Positions 9,326 to 16,737 of a DNA stretch of 17,472 bases are shown here, in pieces (the stretch's first letter is position 1; each line of letters starts with the position of its first letter). The notes under the pieces were generated by a model. The model was not told the DNA's origin. It did not search any database and saw only the letters and a list, made by a program, of their open reading frames with translations. Both the position numbers and the translations under genes were made by a program. This stretch comes from Woeseiaceae bacterium. Its GTDB lineage: Bacteria > Pseudomonadota > Gammaproteobacteria > Steroidobacterales > Woeseiaceae. The stretch covers positions 10,459 to 27,930 of the forward strand of contig PBVS01000021.1 of assembly GCA_002728725.1 (NCBI GenBank). Reading direction: 5' to 3'.

Positions 9326-9944
9326 ATAATCTCTCGGCTTTATAAATCATAACAGGATTATTTAGCATTTGTCCCTGAACATAAATATTCTCCGTTTTCT
9401 TTTCTGATGGTAGCAAATTAATTTTCTTCACAATATCCATACCCGAGATAACTCGACCAAAAGCTGAAAATCCGAGTCCATCCTTATTTCTTGTTCCACC
9501 AAAATCAAGTCCTTCATGGTCTCCAATACATATGAAAAAATCTGAAGTAGCAGTGTCAACCTCATATCTACTCATTGAAATTGTTCCATCTATATGACTT
9601 AATCCAGTGACATCTGTCGACTCATGTTTTATCGCAGAAAATGGTTTTATTCTGTCACCTATTCCGCCTTGAATGACTTCTATTTTTGGAGATCCATTAT
9701 CATTTTCTATTGTCACAGTTCTGTAGAATGAACTTCCATCATAAAAACCTTCATCAAGGTGGCGAAGAAAATTGGTAACAGTTATTGGCGCCATATCACT
9801 GTATAACTCAATAATAATATCACCTTGTGAAGTCCTAAGTGCAACGTTTGTCTTTTCAGCTGTCTCCGACATTACGACAGATGAAAAAAATATCAGAATC
9901 ATTTCAAATAATATAATGTGTTTAATTTTACTTAAGGCTGACAT
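9324..9944 (-). CDS. Cyclophilin-type peptidyl-prolyl cis-trans isomerase, exported
   Basis: Proline isomerase of the cyclophilin fold, probably periplasmic. Residues 1-29 look like a signal peptide: basic residues near K6-K8, a hydrophobic run IILFEMILIFFSSVVM, then a polar SETA region. Mature-domain features are GDIIIELYSDMAPITVTNFL (41-60), the catalytic-type arginine in SFYRTV (R75, like R55 of human cyclophilin A), IQGGI (91-95), SDFFICIGD (134-142) and FGRVISGMDIVKKI (162-175). The tryptophan that gives cyclosporin sensitivity in CypA has no obvious equivalent. The ATG at 9944 has a strong AGGAGA ribosome-binding site. It lies 21 bp after upp as last gene of the trpS operon. It could be named ppiA/B-like, but I cannot assign orthology. 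Confidence 0.88.
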   Translation of the reverse strand: MSALSKIKHIILFEMILIFFSSVVMSETAEKTNVALRTSQGDIIIELYSDMAPITVTNFLRHLDEGFYDGSSFYRTVTIENDNGSPKIEVIQGGIGDRIKPFSAIKHESTDVTGLSHIDGTISMSRYEVDTATSDFFICIGDHEGLDFGGTRNKDGLGFSAFGRVISGMDIVKKINLLPSEKKTENIYVQGQMLNNPVMIYKAERL

Positions 9945-9951
9945 TAAAGAA

Positions 9952-9957
9952 TCTCCT
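9952..9957 (-). promoter_or_regulatory. Strong Shine-Dalgarno site of the cyclophilin gene
   Basis: AGGAGA on the minus strand, 7 nt before the ATG at 9944, supports that start and the signal-peptide reading of the N-terminus. Confidence 0.75.
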
Positions 9958-9965
9958 GAAAAAAA

Positions 9966-10586
9966 TTAGTCCGTTCCAAATAACCTGTCACCAGCATCGC
10001 CTAAGCCAGGCACAATATAATTATTTTCATTTAAATGACTGTCGATGGAGGCTGTGTAAATCATAACATCTGGATGTTTACTCTCTACTGCCGCTATTCC
10101 TTCAGGACAAGAAACAATGCACATCACTACCATATCTTTAATTTGTTTCTTTTTTAATGCGTCGATAGCAGCTATGGTTGATCCTCCTGTTGCCAACATT
10201 GGATCAATAATTAAATGCAAACCGTTCTCTGTAATATCTGGTATATTTTCGTAGTAGCTCTGTGGTGTTGCAGTTTTTTCATCCCTGAACATCCCTAAAA
10301 AACCCACGCGAGAAGAAGGCATGATGGATAAGACACCATCAAGCATTCCCAGCCCAGCCCTCAGAATTGGTATGACAATAATCTCTCCTCGAATTTTTTT
10401 ACATGTTGCCTTGGCAATTGGTGTTTGGACCTCAAGCTCTACTAGATCTAAATTTTCTAATGCTTTATAAGAGAGAAGCTGTGTTATCTCAGAAATCAAT
10501 TCACGAAACTTGCTTATTGGTTGATCAACAGATCTTAACTCTGCAAGTTTATGTTGGATACAGGGGTGATTGACTTCAACATGCAT
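9966..10586 (-). CDS. upp: Uracil phosphoribosyltransferase
   Basis: Pyrimidine salvage enzyme: uracil + PRPP gives UMP + PPi, in the cytosol. The PRPP-binding loop is LIIDPMLATGGST (about 125-137). VIPILRAGLGMLDGV (about 71-85) is the conserved UPRTase segment, and YIVPGLGDAGDRLFGTD (about 190-206) is the uracil-recognising C-terminus. The 206 aa length matches E. coli Upp (208). The ATG at 10586 has an AAGGA ribosome-binding site. It follows csaA by 28 bp and precedes the cyclophilin gene by 21 bp. No uraA-type permease is next to it, unlike in E. coli. Confidence 0.97.
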   Translation of the reverse strand: MHVEVNHPCIQHKLAELRSVDQPISKFRELISEITQLLSYKALENLDLVELEVQTPIAKATCKKIRGEIIVIPILRAGLGMLDGVLSIMPSSRVGFLGMFRDEKTATPQSYYENIPDITENGLHLIIDPMLATGGSTIAAIDALKKKQIKDMVVMCIVSCPEGIAAVESKHPDVMIYTASIDSHLNENNYIVPGLGDAGDRLFGTD

Positions 10587-10614
10587 GATTTTTCCTTTTT
10601 TTTAAATTAAAATT

Positions 10615-10953
10615 TTAAGCGAGTTTTAATCCATTTTTAACTTTTTTGTCAGGAACAGCAAGAATCACTGTACCGTCATCTTGAATAAATCCTGTAATAA
10701 GACACTCTGAATAGAATGGACCAATTTGTTTTCTAGGAAAGTTTATGACCGCACAAACCTGTTTTCCTATTATATCCGATGGGTCGTAATGATCAGTTAT
10801 CTGAGCCGAGGATTTCTTTACCCCAATGCTTGCACCAAAATCGATTTCTAACTTTAGGGCAGGCTTAATAGCCTTTTCAAAAATCTCTGCATTTATAATT
10901 GTTCCAACCCTTAAATCAACACGTTCAAATTCTTCCCATTTTAGATCGTTCAT
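10615..10953 (-). CDS. csaA: CsaA-like tRNA-binding protein
   Basis: Small dimeric OB-fold protein of the tRNA-binding (EMAP-II/Trbp111-like) family; Bacillus CsaA has chaperone-like and Sec-related activity. The 112 residues carry the hallmark order: FERVDLRVGTIINAE (9-23), LKLEIDFGASIGVKKSSAQIT (33-53), IGKQVCAVINFPRKQIGPF (61-79) and the SECLITGF segment near 81-88. The segment EIDFG-x2-IG-x4-SSAQIT is closer to Bacillus CsaA than to E. coli YgjH. The ATG at 10953 has a strong GAGGAG ribosome-binding site. It lies 32 bp after the SDR gene and 28 bp before upp. Family assignment is firm; whether its role here is tRNA binding or chaperoning is not shown by sequence. Confidence 0.92.
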   Translation of the reverse strand: MNDLKWEEFERVDLRVGTIINAEIFEKAIKPALKLEIDFGASIGVKKSSAQITDHYDPSDIIGKQVCAVINFPRKQIGPFYSECLITGFIQDDGTVILAVPDKKVKNGLKLA

Positions 10954-10985
10954 AAAACTCCTCTCTAATTATTGAGATATATCTA

Positions 10986-11744
10986 CTACCTCAAATATGA
11001 GGCGCCATTCAAATCTATCACTGCCCCTGATGCATAATCAATTCCATCCATTGAAAGCATCATAACTGCATTTGCTATCTCTTCTGGCTTTCCAACTCTC
11101 TTCATTGGGCTTTGATTTATTATTGATTTTCCTTCTGGACTAGACAAAATTTCGTTGGTCATGTCTGTTTCAACGAAACCTGGGGCTACCGCACCAACAA
11201 AAATATTATAAGGAGCAAGTGCCACAGCCAATGATTGACTTAATGAGTTCAGCCCAGCCTTACTGGCCCCATAAGCAGGAGCACTTGGCTCGCCTCGATA
11301 TGCACCACGTGAAGAAATATTTATTATTTTTCCCTTCTTTTCTTTTATGAAATGTTTCGCAGAATAAAAACATACATTTGCTGGTCCGATAAGATTAGTA
11401 TCAATTGTCGATTGCCAACTATTTTTCCAATCTCCGAAGCTTGTTTTATTAATTGGATGATCAATAAAAATACCCGCATTATTTACCAAAATATCCAGTC
11501 CATCCATTATGGTTATAGCGTCTAAAACGGCTTTTTTTATATGTTCTTCATTTTTGAGATCTAACTCTAAACATTGATGACCTTCTCCACTGAGTTTGCT
11601 CAACGTCTCTATTGCAATATCTCTCTCTTTGTAATAGGTAAAAACTACTTGAGCTCCATTTTCGGCAAAGGTCTGTGAAATTGACCTTCCTATACCTCTT
11701 GATCCACCTGTTACCAGAGCTTTTTTACCCTTGAGTAAAGCCAT
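10986..11744 (-). CDS. Short-chain dehydrogenase/reductase (FabG-like SDR)
   Basis: NAD(P)-dependent oxidoreductase of the classical SDR family; substrate unknown. The 252 residues show the Rossmann motif TGGSRGIG (about 12-19), NNAG (about 88-91) and a complete catalytic tetrad N117 (DTNLIG), S145 (NISSRGA), Y158 and K162 (YGASK). VAPGFVETDM (about 186-195) and the C-terminal ASGAVIDLNGA are also family-typical. The frame extends to a TTG at 11756, which would overlap the oxygenase stop. I prefer the ATG at 11744, giving MALLKGKKALVTGG and an 8-bp gap. It is probably not the fatty-acid FabG, because no fab genes are near. Tight linkage to the oxygenase suggests it oxidises or reduces that enzyme's product; this is inference. 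Confidence 0.9.
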   Translation of the reverse strand: MALLKGKKALVTGGSRGIGRSISQTFAENGAQVVFTYYKERDIAIETLSKLSGEGHQCLELDLKNEEHIKKAVLDAITIMDGLDILVNNAGIFIDHPINKTSFGDWKNSWQSTIDTNLIGPANVCFYSAKHFIKEKKGKIINISSRGAYRGEPSAPAYGASKAGLNSLSQSLAVALAPYNIFVGAVAPGFVETDMTNEILSSPEGKSIINQSPMKRVGKPEEIANAVMMLSMDGIDYASGAVIDLNGASYLR

Positions 11745-11752
11745 ATTATTTT

Positions 11753-12559
11753 TCAATCAAGTCTTCCATAAAATGTCATTCGAGAGGTTTCGGATAAAGA
11801 TATATTTGGCTCCGAGTTATATGCTAGCACTGCTAATATTCGTGTTTTTCCGCCCTCTACTGGAGTTACCCTATGGATTGAATTTTTTCCTCTAAATAAT
11901 ACAAGTGTCCCAGAATTCATATTTAATGTGTCGTAGCTTATCTGGTTTTTTAATAATTTATCTACTCCTTCATAATTCATGTCCTCTTTATCAGTATCAC
12001 GAAAATCTCTAATATATTGGAATTCTCCACCAGATTCTGGCTGTTGTATTAGAAGGGTGACAGCGAAGGATGAATTATCAAAATGCCAACCAAGCTCTTG
12101 ACCCTCTGATGCATAATGAATATTTACGGATGAAAGTTTATCCTCATATTCATAGAGATTCTTTTCGCCTACAACATTTGCAACGAATTGTTTAAAAATG
12201 TCAGAGCGATAGAGTAATTTTAAAGAAGAGTCATTAGGTATCTGGTCATCAGTAATACATCCTTTTGATGATACCACAAGACGATTCCTGGGATGATCAG
12301 ATGGAAGATCTTCATCATTTGGCAAAATATAAACACTGTGCTCTTGCCTGCAGTAATATGCATGTTCCTGATTTTTGACACTTTCATCAATAAGATCTTT
12401 CACTGCACTTTCTGTTAAGAAATCTGGTAATACCACACTTCCATTACGATTGATGTTCATCCTGCAAGAATTGATAAAACTTCTATCGCTAAGGGGATAT
12501 TTATCAAGATTAACTACCGGTCTAATGTCTTTTTCTTGGTTGCTTTTCATTTCGATCAT
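11753..12559 (-). CDS. 2OG-Fe(II) oxygenase, BesD/HalD-like family, HxD-type
   Basis: Non-heme iron, 2-oxoglutarate-dependent oxygenase. The 268 residues show an Fe-binding facial triad H159-x-D161 (LGWHFDNSSF) and H229 (KNSIHRVTPVEGG), with R240 (KTRIL) placed to bind 2-oxoglutarate. From memory, the N-terminal VVNLDKYPL and SVVLPDFL, the central TLLIQQPESGGEFQYIRDFR and the C-terminal FYGR resemble proteins annotated as HalD/BesD-family halogenases. In true halogenases of that family the HxD aspartate is replaced by glycine. Here it is Asp, so hydroxylation is more likely. Start: the frame opens at a TTG (12565); I chose the ATG at 12559, with another ATG at 12550 possible. No Shine-Dalgarno sequence is visible. 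It lies 13 bp after trpS and 8 bp before the SDR. Substrate unknown; a free amino acid is a family-based guess. Confidence 0.85.
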   Translation of the reverse strand: MIEMKSNQEKDIRPVVNLDKYPLSDRSFINSCRMNINRNGSVVLPDFLTESAVKDLIDESVKNQEHAYYCRQEHSVYILPNDEDLPSDHPRNRLVVSSKGCITDDQIPNDSSLKLLYRSDIFKQFVANVVGEKNLYEYEDKLSSVNIHYASEGQELGWHFDNSSFAVTLLIQQPESGGEFQYIRDFRDTDKEDMNYEGVDKLLKNQISYDTLNMNSGTLVLFRGKNSIHRVTPVEGGKTRILAVLAYNSEPNISLSETSRMTFYGRLD

Positions 12560-12572
12560 AAACAAATAATTT

Positions 12573-13583
12573 CTAGTTCAATTTTCTAATACCTACCGCG
12601 TTCCTTATTTCTTCCATATAGGGTACTGATATCTCTCTGGCTCTTTCTGCCCCTTTTTGGAGCTCATCTTCAATTTTTTTTGGATTAGCAATCAATCTTT
12701 GATAATTTTCTCTGGCTGGTTTCAACTGATCATTTATACATTCATATAATATTTTTTTCATCTCTCCCCACGCTATACCTTGTGCATAGAGATTTTTAAC
12801 ATTCTCAGTTTCTTCGGGGCTTGAGAATGCCTGATAAATATCATATAAAATAGAATCATCAGTATTCTTTGAGATACCTGGTTCCAGACTATTGGTTTTG
12901 ATTTTCATTATTAATTTTTTTAGTTTTTTTTCGTCTGAAAATAATGGAATTACATTATCATAACTTTTGCTCATTTTTCTTCCGTCAAGTCCAGATAAAG
13001 TTGCTGTATCCTCACTTATTACTGCCTCTGGCACAACTAAGATATTTCCGTATTTATGATTGAATCTTTGTGCGATATCTCTCGTCATTTCAATGTGTTG
13101 TTTTTGGTCTTTGCCGACAGGTACATGCGTTGATTTGAACATGAGAATATCAGCAGCCATTAGTATAGGATAACTATATAGCGCCATATTGATTCCTTTA
13201 TCATTATCTTGCGCACCTGATTCAATGTTATTTTGCACCTGTGCTTTATAGGAGTGCGCTCTATTCATTAAACCCTTTGCCGTCATACTTGTAAGAATCC
13301 AAGTTAACTCAGGAATTTCATGAATGTCAGATTGACGGTAAAAATATGCGTTGTTTATATCCAAGCCAAGTGCTAGCCAAGCAGCTGATATCTCCAATGT
13401 GGATTTAGCTATTCTTTCAGGATCTCCTGACTTTGCTAGAGCATGAAGGTCTGCTAAAAAATAAAAATTATCTTTCGTTCTATCCATACTGGCCTGTATT
13501 CCAGGACGAATTGCACCCACATAGTTACCAATATGAGGGGTTCCCGTAGTAGTGATTCCTGTGAGATATATTTCTTTTTTCAT
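12573..13583 (-). CDS. trpS: Tryptophanyl-tRNA synthetase
   Basis: Class I aminoacyl-tRNA synthetase that charges tRNA-Trp. The HIGH-type signature is TPHIGNYVGA (about 15-24) and the KMSKS loop is intact at 203-207 (GRKMSKSYDN). Other TrpRS segments are FYFLADLHAL (about 40-49), LMAADILMF (141-149) and VPVGKDQKQHIEMTRDIA (154-171). Length (336 aa) matches E. coli (334). The ATG at 13583 is preceded by a promoter at 13611-13639 and no Shine-Dalgarno sequence. It is first gene of the probable operon trpS-oxygenase-SDR-csaA-upp-cyclophilin. A 7-bp inverted repeat overlaps its start codon and the promoter -10 element. Confidence 0.97.
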   Translation of the reverse strand: MKKEIYLTGITTTGTPHIGNYVGAIRPGIQASMDRTKDNFYFLADLHALAKSGDPERIAKSTLEISAAWLALGLDINNAYFYRQSDIHEIPELTWILTSMTAKGLMNRAHSYKAQVQNNIESGAQDNDKGINMALYSYPILMAADILMFKSTHVPVGKDQKQHIEMTRDIAQRFNHKYGNILVVPEAVISEDTATLSGLDGRKMSKSYDNVIPLFSDEKKLKKLIMKIKTNSLEPGISKNTDDSILYDIYQAFSSPEETENVKNLYAQGIAWGEMKKILYECINDQLKPARENYQRLIANPKKIEDELQKGAERAREISVPYMEEIRNAVGIRKLN

Positions 13584-13615
13584 GATGTTTTTTATTATGA
13601 TTTAATTTACATCAT
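13582..13615. repeat. Inverted repeat covering the trpS start and promoter -10
   Basis: ATGATGT (13582-13588) and ACATCAT (13609-13615) are perfect inverted arms, 20 bp apart. One arm covers the trpS initiation codon and the other overlaps the -10 box. It could be an operator, or a hairpin that hides the start codon if transcription starts far enough upstream. Chance occurrence in AT-rich DNA is possible. Confidence 0.3.
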
Positions 13616-13639
13616 AGTTATAGTCGGCTTTTTCATCAA
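13611..13639 (-). promoter_or_regulatory. Candidate sigma70-type promoter of the trpS operon
   Basis: On the minus strand TTGATG (-35, 13634-13639) and TATGAT (-10, 13611-13616) are separated by exactly 17 bp. They match the consensus at 4/6 and 5/6. Predicted initiation is near 13604, giving a leader of only about 20 nt before the trpS ATG. It lies in the 183-bp gap after rplQ, the longest gap within this minus-strand block. The rest of that gap shows no tRNA or other RNA gene. Confidence 0.6.
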
Positions 13640-13736
13640 ATGTATCATTATTATGTTTTCATCAATCATGGAAATAACTAAGTTGAAATGATTATGAATA
13701 CATCTATTTCTTGATGATGAATAAAATCGAAAGTTT

Positions 13737-13755
13737 TGAATCTATACCTGATTCA
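13737..13755 (-). terminator. Possible weak terminator after rplQ
   Basis: TGAATC (13737-13742) and GATTCA (13750-13755) form a 6-bp stem with a 7-nt loop, 11 bp beyond the rplQ stop. On the minus strand it is followed by AAAACTTTCG and then TTTT, not an immediate U-tract. It may mark the end of the alpha operon, but intrinsic termination would be inefficient. Confidence 0.3.
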
Positions 13756-13766
13756 CGGAAATGAGA

Positions 13767-14171
13767 TCAACTTGATTCGGACTTATCTGTCTCTTGATTC
13801 TCTTGGTTGTTTTCAGGAATATCGAGTAACTGGACCAATGCCATAGGTGCTGCGTCTCCTGCCCTTGGACCTAACTTTAGAATTCGCAGATATCCTCCAG
13901 GTCTTTTTTCAAAACGAGGTCCTATCTCATTGAATAATTTTCCAATCACTACCTTATCTCTAAGTTGATTGAAAATGATTCTTCTATTAGCAACACTGTC
14001 TTTTTTAGATCTAGTTATGATTGGCTCAACAACCCTTCTGAGCTCTTTAGCTTTTGGAACAGTTGTTTTGATAGTTTCGTTCATTAATAGTGAAACTGAC
14101 ATGTTTCTGTACATGGCTTTTCTGTGTGAACTAGTTCGTCCTAATTTTCGACCAATTTTTCTGTGACGCAT
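13767..14171 (-). CDS. rplQ: 50S ribosomal protein L17
   Basis: Large-subunit ribosomal protein L17. The N-terminus [20 protein letters not shown] is diagnostic, followed by [20 protein letters not shown] (about 34-53), [10 protein letters not shown] and [20 protein letters not shown] (about 92-111). Length is 134 aa; the last 15 or so residues are a polar Asn/Gln/Glu/Ser tail beyond the conserved end (E. coli L17 is 127 aa). It is last gene of the alpha operon, 30 bp after rpoA. Confidence 0.97.
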   Translation of the reverse strand: MRHRKIGRKLGRTSSHRKAMYRNMSVSLLMNETIKTTVPKAKELRRVVEPIITRSKKDSVANRRIIFNQLRDKVVIGKLFNEIGPRFEKRPGGYLRILKLGPRAGDAAPMALVQLLDIPENNQENQETDKSESS

Positions 14172-14201
14172 ATTACTTTCTCAAGTTAATTGCCCAAAAG
14201 T

Positions 14202-15182
14202 TTACTGGGCTAAGTTTGAAGGAGGCCAATTTTCAAGCTTCATGCCAAGTGATAGGCCACTACTCTCCAAAATCTCCTTAATTTCAGTTAGTGATTTTTT
14301 TCCAAGATTAGGTGTTCTCAATAACTCAACTTCAGTTTTTTGAACAAGATCACCGATGTACATTACTTCTTCAGCTTTTAGGCAGTTAGCAGAGCGAACA
14401 GTCAGTTCAAGCTCATCAACAGGACGAAGGAGAGCTGGATCAATTTGATCCTCTTCATCCTCGACAGCTTCTTCTTCAGTCTCAAGATCTACAAACACGG
14501 AAAGCTGGTCCTTGAGGATGCTCCCAGCATGCCTAATAGCTTCCTCAGGATCAATTGTGCCATTTGTTTCAATATCAAAAATTAGCTTATCGAGATCGGT
14601 TCTCTGTTCAACTCGAGTTGCTTCAACATCATACGAAACTCTGTGAATTGGACTAAATGATGCATCAAGCTGAAGCCTTCCAATAGGTCCTGCTTCCTCT
14701 TCAAAAACCGGACCTCTAATGGCTGGACGGTATCCTCGCCCCTTTTCAACAAGGAGTTTCATCGAAATACTTCCAGAACTTGAAAGATTTGCAATAACAA
14801 TATCTGGGTTCATTATTTCAACATCATGATCAAGTATGATATCTGCGCCTGTTATTACACCAGGTCCTTCCTTTGATATGGAGAGCTCTGCTGAGTTTCT
14901 ACCATGAAGACAGACAGCAACTTTTTTCAGATTTAGCAATATCTCGACGACATCTTCTTGAACACCTTCAATACTGGTGTACTCATGAAGAACGCCGTCT
15001 ATTTCTGCTTCAACTATTGCCGTTCCTGGCATTGAAGATAATAGTATGCGCCTCATTGCATTGCCGAGCGTATGTCCATATCCACGTTCAAAAGGCTCAA
15101 TTACTACCTTTGCCTGCCACTCATTAGATGATACAACTTTGACGTTTCGTGGCTTTAAAAATTCATTAACTGATTCATGCAT
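14202..15182 (-). CDS. rpoA: DNA-directed RNA polymerase subunit alpha
   Basis: Alpha subunit of RNA polymerase: its N-terminal domain dimerises and assembles the core, and its C-terminal domain binds UP elements and activators. The NTD has [23 protein letters not shown] (about 31-53). An acidic linker ([15 protein letters not shown], about 232-246) joins the CTD (about 250-320). In the CTD the DNA-contacting arginine and asparagine are present (R263 and N266 in [11 protein letters not shown], equivalent to E. coli R265 and N268). Length (326 aa) is near E. coli (329). The ATG at 15182 is supported by a strong ribosome-binding site. It lies between rpsD and rplQ as usual. Confidence 0.98.
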   Translation of the reverse strand: MHESVNEFLKPRNVKVVSSNEWQAKVVIEPFERGYGHTLGNAMRRILLSSMPGTAIVEAEIDGVLHEYTSIEGVQEDVVEILLNLKKVAVCLHGRNSAELSISKEGPGVITGADIILDHDVEIMNPDIVIANLSSSGSISMKLLVEKGRGYRPAIRGPVFEEEAGPIGRLQLDASFSPIHRVSYDVEATRVEQRTDLDKLIFDIETNGTIDPEEAIRHAGSILKDQLSVFVDLETEEEAVEDEEDQIDPALLRPVDELELTVRSANCLKAEEVMYIGDLVQKTEVELLRTPNLGKKSLTEIKEILESSGLSLGMKLENWPPSNLAQ

Positions 15183-15192
15183 GGGATATACC

Positions 15193-15198
15193 CCTCCT
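15193..15198 (-). promoter_or_regulatory. Strong Shine-Dalgarno site of rpoA
   Basis: AGGAGG on the minus strand, 10 nt before the ATG at 15182, is the best ribosome-binding site in the window. It sits in the short rpsD-rpoA gap. Confidence 0.75.
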
Positions 15199-15200
15199 AA

Positions 15201-15821
15201 CTATTTCGAGTACAACTCGACAACTAAATTTTCGTTTATATCGGGAAGAATATCTTCTCGACCTGGTAATGACTTTAAAATTCCTGACATTTTTTTTGTG
15301 TCGACTTCAACCCAATCAGGAAGACCTATTTGTTGTGAAATTTCGATCGCACTTTTTATTCTTAATTGCTTTTTCGATTTTTCTTTTATAGAAATTGCAT
15401 CACCTGCAGATACTTGAGCAGACGGGACATTAACAATCGATCCATTAACCTCTACACTTTTGTGACTCACTAGCTGTCTTGCTTCTGCTCGTGTCGCAGC
15501 ATAGCCCATCCGATAGACAACATTATCGAGTCTTCCTTCAAGAAGAGTCAGGAGATTCTCACCAGTTGAACCTTTCTGCTGTGCTGCTTTTTTGTAGTAA
15601 TTTCTAAATTGACGTTCAAGAACACCATACATTCTTCTCAATTTTTGCTTCTCTCTGAGTTGAAGACCATAATCTGAGCTTCTGGGACGACGCTGAGCGT
15701 TCCCACCAGGAGGTGTTTCAAGCTTACACTTGGACTCAAGCGGCCTAATACCACTCTTGAGAAACAAGTCAGTTCCTTCTCTTCTGGATAATTTACATTT
15801 CGGTCCAATATATCTTGCCAT
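15201..15821 (-). CDS. rpsD: 30S ribosomal protein S4
   Basis: Primary 16S rRNA-binding protein and, in E. coli, the translational repressor of the alpha operon. The frame is open 15 codons further upstream (to 15866, inside rpsK). I chose the ATG at 15821 because it gives the standard [16 protein letters not shown] start, a family-typical 206 residues and an AAGGA ribosome-binding site. The S4 RNA-binding domain follows [34 protein letters not shown] (about 95-128). The N-terminus has no four-cysteine zinc motif, so this is the zinc-free form. It is 10 bp after rpsK and 18 bp before rpoA. Confidence 0.97.
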   Translation of the reverse strand: MARYIGPKCKLSRREGTDLFLKSGIRPLESKCKLETPPGGNAQRRPRSSDYGLQLREKQKLRRMYGVLERQFRNYYKKAAQQKGSTGENLLTLLEGRLDNVVYRMGYAATRAEARQLVSHKSVEVNGSIVNVPSAQVSAGDAISIKEKSKKQLRIKSAIEISQQIGLPDWVEVDTKKMSGILKSLPGREDILPDINENLVVELYSK

Positions 15822-15828
15822 ATTATTT

Positions 15829-15834
15829 TCCTTA
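15829..15834 (-). promoter_or_regulatory. rpsD Shine-Dalgarno site overlapping the rpsK stop codon
   Basis: The minus-strand sequence TAAGGA contains both the rpsK stop (TAA, 15832-15834) and the purine core of the rpsD ribosome-binding site, 7 nt before the rpsD ATG. It fixes the rpsD start at 15821 and suggests translational coupling. Confidence 0.7.
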
Positions 15835-16212
15835 TACTCGACGCTTTTTTGGTGGCCTACATCCATTGTGTGGAATTGGGGTCACATCTTCTATATTTTG
15901 TATTTTCAATCCAAGTGCATTCAGAGCTCTTACAGCGGATTCTCTTCCTGGACCAGGACCTCTGACACGAACATCTACATTTTTCACGCCAAACTCTTGG
16001 GCAGCACGACCTGCTTTGTCTGAAGCTACTTGAGCAGCGAAAGGTGTAGATTTCCTCGATCCTCTAAATCCACAACCTCCTGAGGTTGCCCAAGATAGTG
16101 CATTTCCTTGTCGATCAGTTATAGTGATGATCGTGTTATTGAATGAGGCATGAATATGAGCAATCGCGTCAATAACATGCTTTTTCCCTTTCTTTTTAAT
16201 TTTTTCTGCCAT
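15832..16212 (-). CDS. rpsK: 30S ribosomal protein S11
   Basis: Small-subunit platform protein S11. The conserved stretch [21 protein letters not shown] (about 19-39) is followed by [23 protein letters not shown] (about 41-63). The C-terminus [17 protein letters not shown] (110-126) is the universal S11 ending. Length is 126 aa (E. coli 129). The ATG at 16212 has an AGGA ribosome-binding site 6 nt upstream. It is 17 bp after rpsM and its stop overlaps the rpsD ribosome-binding site. Confidence 0.98.
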   Translation of the reverse strand: MAEKIKKKGKKHVIDAIAHIHASFNNTIITITDRQGNALSWATSGGCGFRGSRKSTPFAAQVASDKAGRAAQEFGVKNVDVRVRGPGPGRESAVRALNALGLKIQNIEDVTPIPHNGCRPPKKRRV

Positions 16213-16229
16213 TATTTTTCCTAATAGAT

Positions 16230-16586
16230 TTATCTTTTTATAGGTCTTCTTGGTCCTTTTCGTGTTCGAGCATTAGTCTTGGTTCTCTGGCCTCTCAAAG
16301 GTAAACCCTTTCTGTGCCTGATTCCTCTAAAACAACCTAGATCCATTAATCTTTTGATATTCATTGAAGACTCTCTTCTTAAATCACCTTCTACCGTATA
16401 TTTAGCAACAGCTTCTCTTAATGAAGAAACTTCAGATTCGGCTAAATCTTTAACTATCATGTCTGGTTTTACTCCAGCAGTATCACAAATTAACTTCGCT
16501 CTTGATTGACCTACACCATAGATTGCTGTCAAAGCAATGACTATATGCTTATGTGAGGGGATATTTATACCTGCTATTCTAGCCAC
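16230..16586 (-). CDS. rpsM: 30S ribosomal protein S13
   Basis: Small-subunit head protein S13, contacting the P-site tRNA through its basic tail. [30 protein letters not shown] (1-30), [43 protein letters not shown] (about 69-111) and the lysine/arginine-rich end are typical. At 118 aa it equals the E. coli length. The start codon is GTG at 16586, the only non-ATG start I favour in this window, chosen because it gives the canonical N-terminus. An AAGG lies about 12 nt upstream. It follows rpmJ by 21 bp. Confidence 0.97.
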   Translation of the reverse strand: MARIAGINIPSHKHIVIALTAIYGVGQSRAKLICDTAGVKPDMIVKDLAESEVSSLREAVAKYTVEGDLRRESSMNIKRLMDLGCFRGIRHRKGLPLRGQRTKTNARTRKGPRRPIKR

Positions 16587-16607
16587 TAATTTCTACCTTT
16601 TTTATTT

Positions 16608-16721
16608 TTAACCTTGTCTTTGTTTATGCCGCGGATCAGTACAAATCACTCTGACAACACCTTTGCGGCGAATAATCTTACAATTTCTACACATTTTTTT
16701 TACAGATGCTCTAACTTTCAT
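16608..16721 (-). CDS. rpmJ: 50S ribosomal protein L36 (zinc-ribbon form)
   Basis: Small ribosomal protein L36, 37 codons from the ATG at 16721 to the TAA at 16608. I translated it by hand because it is below common ORF cut-offs. The protein begins [19 protein letters not shown] and ends [10 protein letters not shown]11, C14, C27 and H32 form the zinc ribbon, so this is the C+ (zinc-binding) paralogue type. It is one residue shorter than E. coli L36 just before the metal-binding histidine. It sits 16 bp after secY and 21 bp before rpsM, the usual gammaproteobacterial position. Confidence 0.96.
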   Translation of the reverse strand: MKVRASVKKMCRNCKIIRRKGVVRVICTDPRHKQRQG

Positions 16722-16737
16722 TTTATTCTGCCCCGAA

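Noticed and set aside
10989..11002. Small hairpin CCTCA/TGAGG at the end of the SDR gene as a terminator
   Set aside because: The stem is only 5 bp, has no U-tract, and csaA follows closely with a strong ribosome-binding site.
13584..13766. A tRNA or small RNA gene in the rplQ-trpS gap
   Set aside because: No cloverleaf-like arms, T-loop motif or CCA end could be found on either strand; only a promoter and weak inverted repeats are visible.
15822..15866. N-terminal extension of S4 (15 extra codons running into rpsK)
   Set aside because: It would overlap the end of rpsK out of frame. The downstream ATG gives the conserved MARYIGP start, normal length and a proper ribosome-binding site.
15712..16033. 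Overlapping plus-strand open frames opposite rpsD and rpsK
   Set aside because: They mirror the conserved coding of S4 and S11 and have no ribosome-binding site or recognisable protein features.
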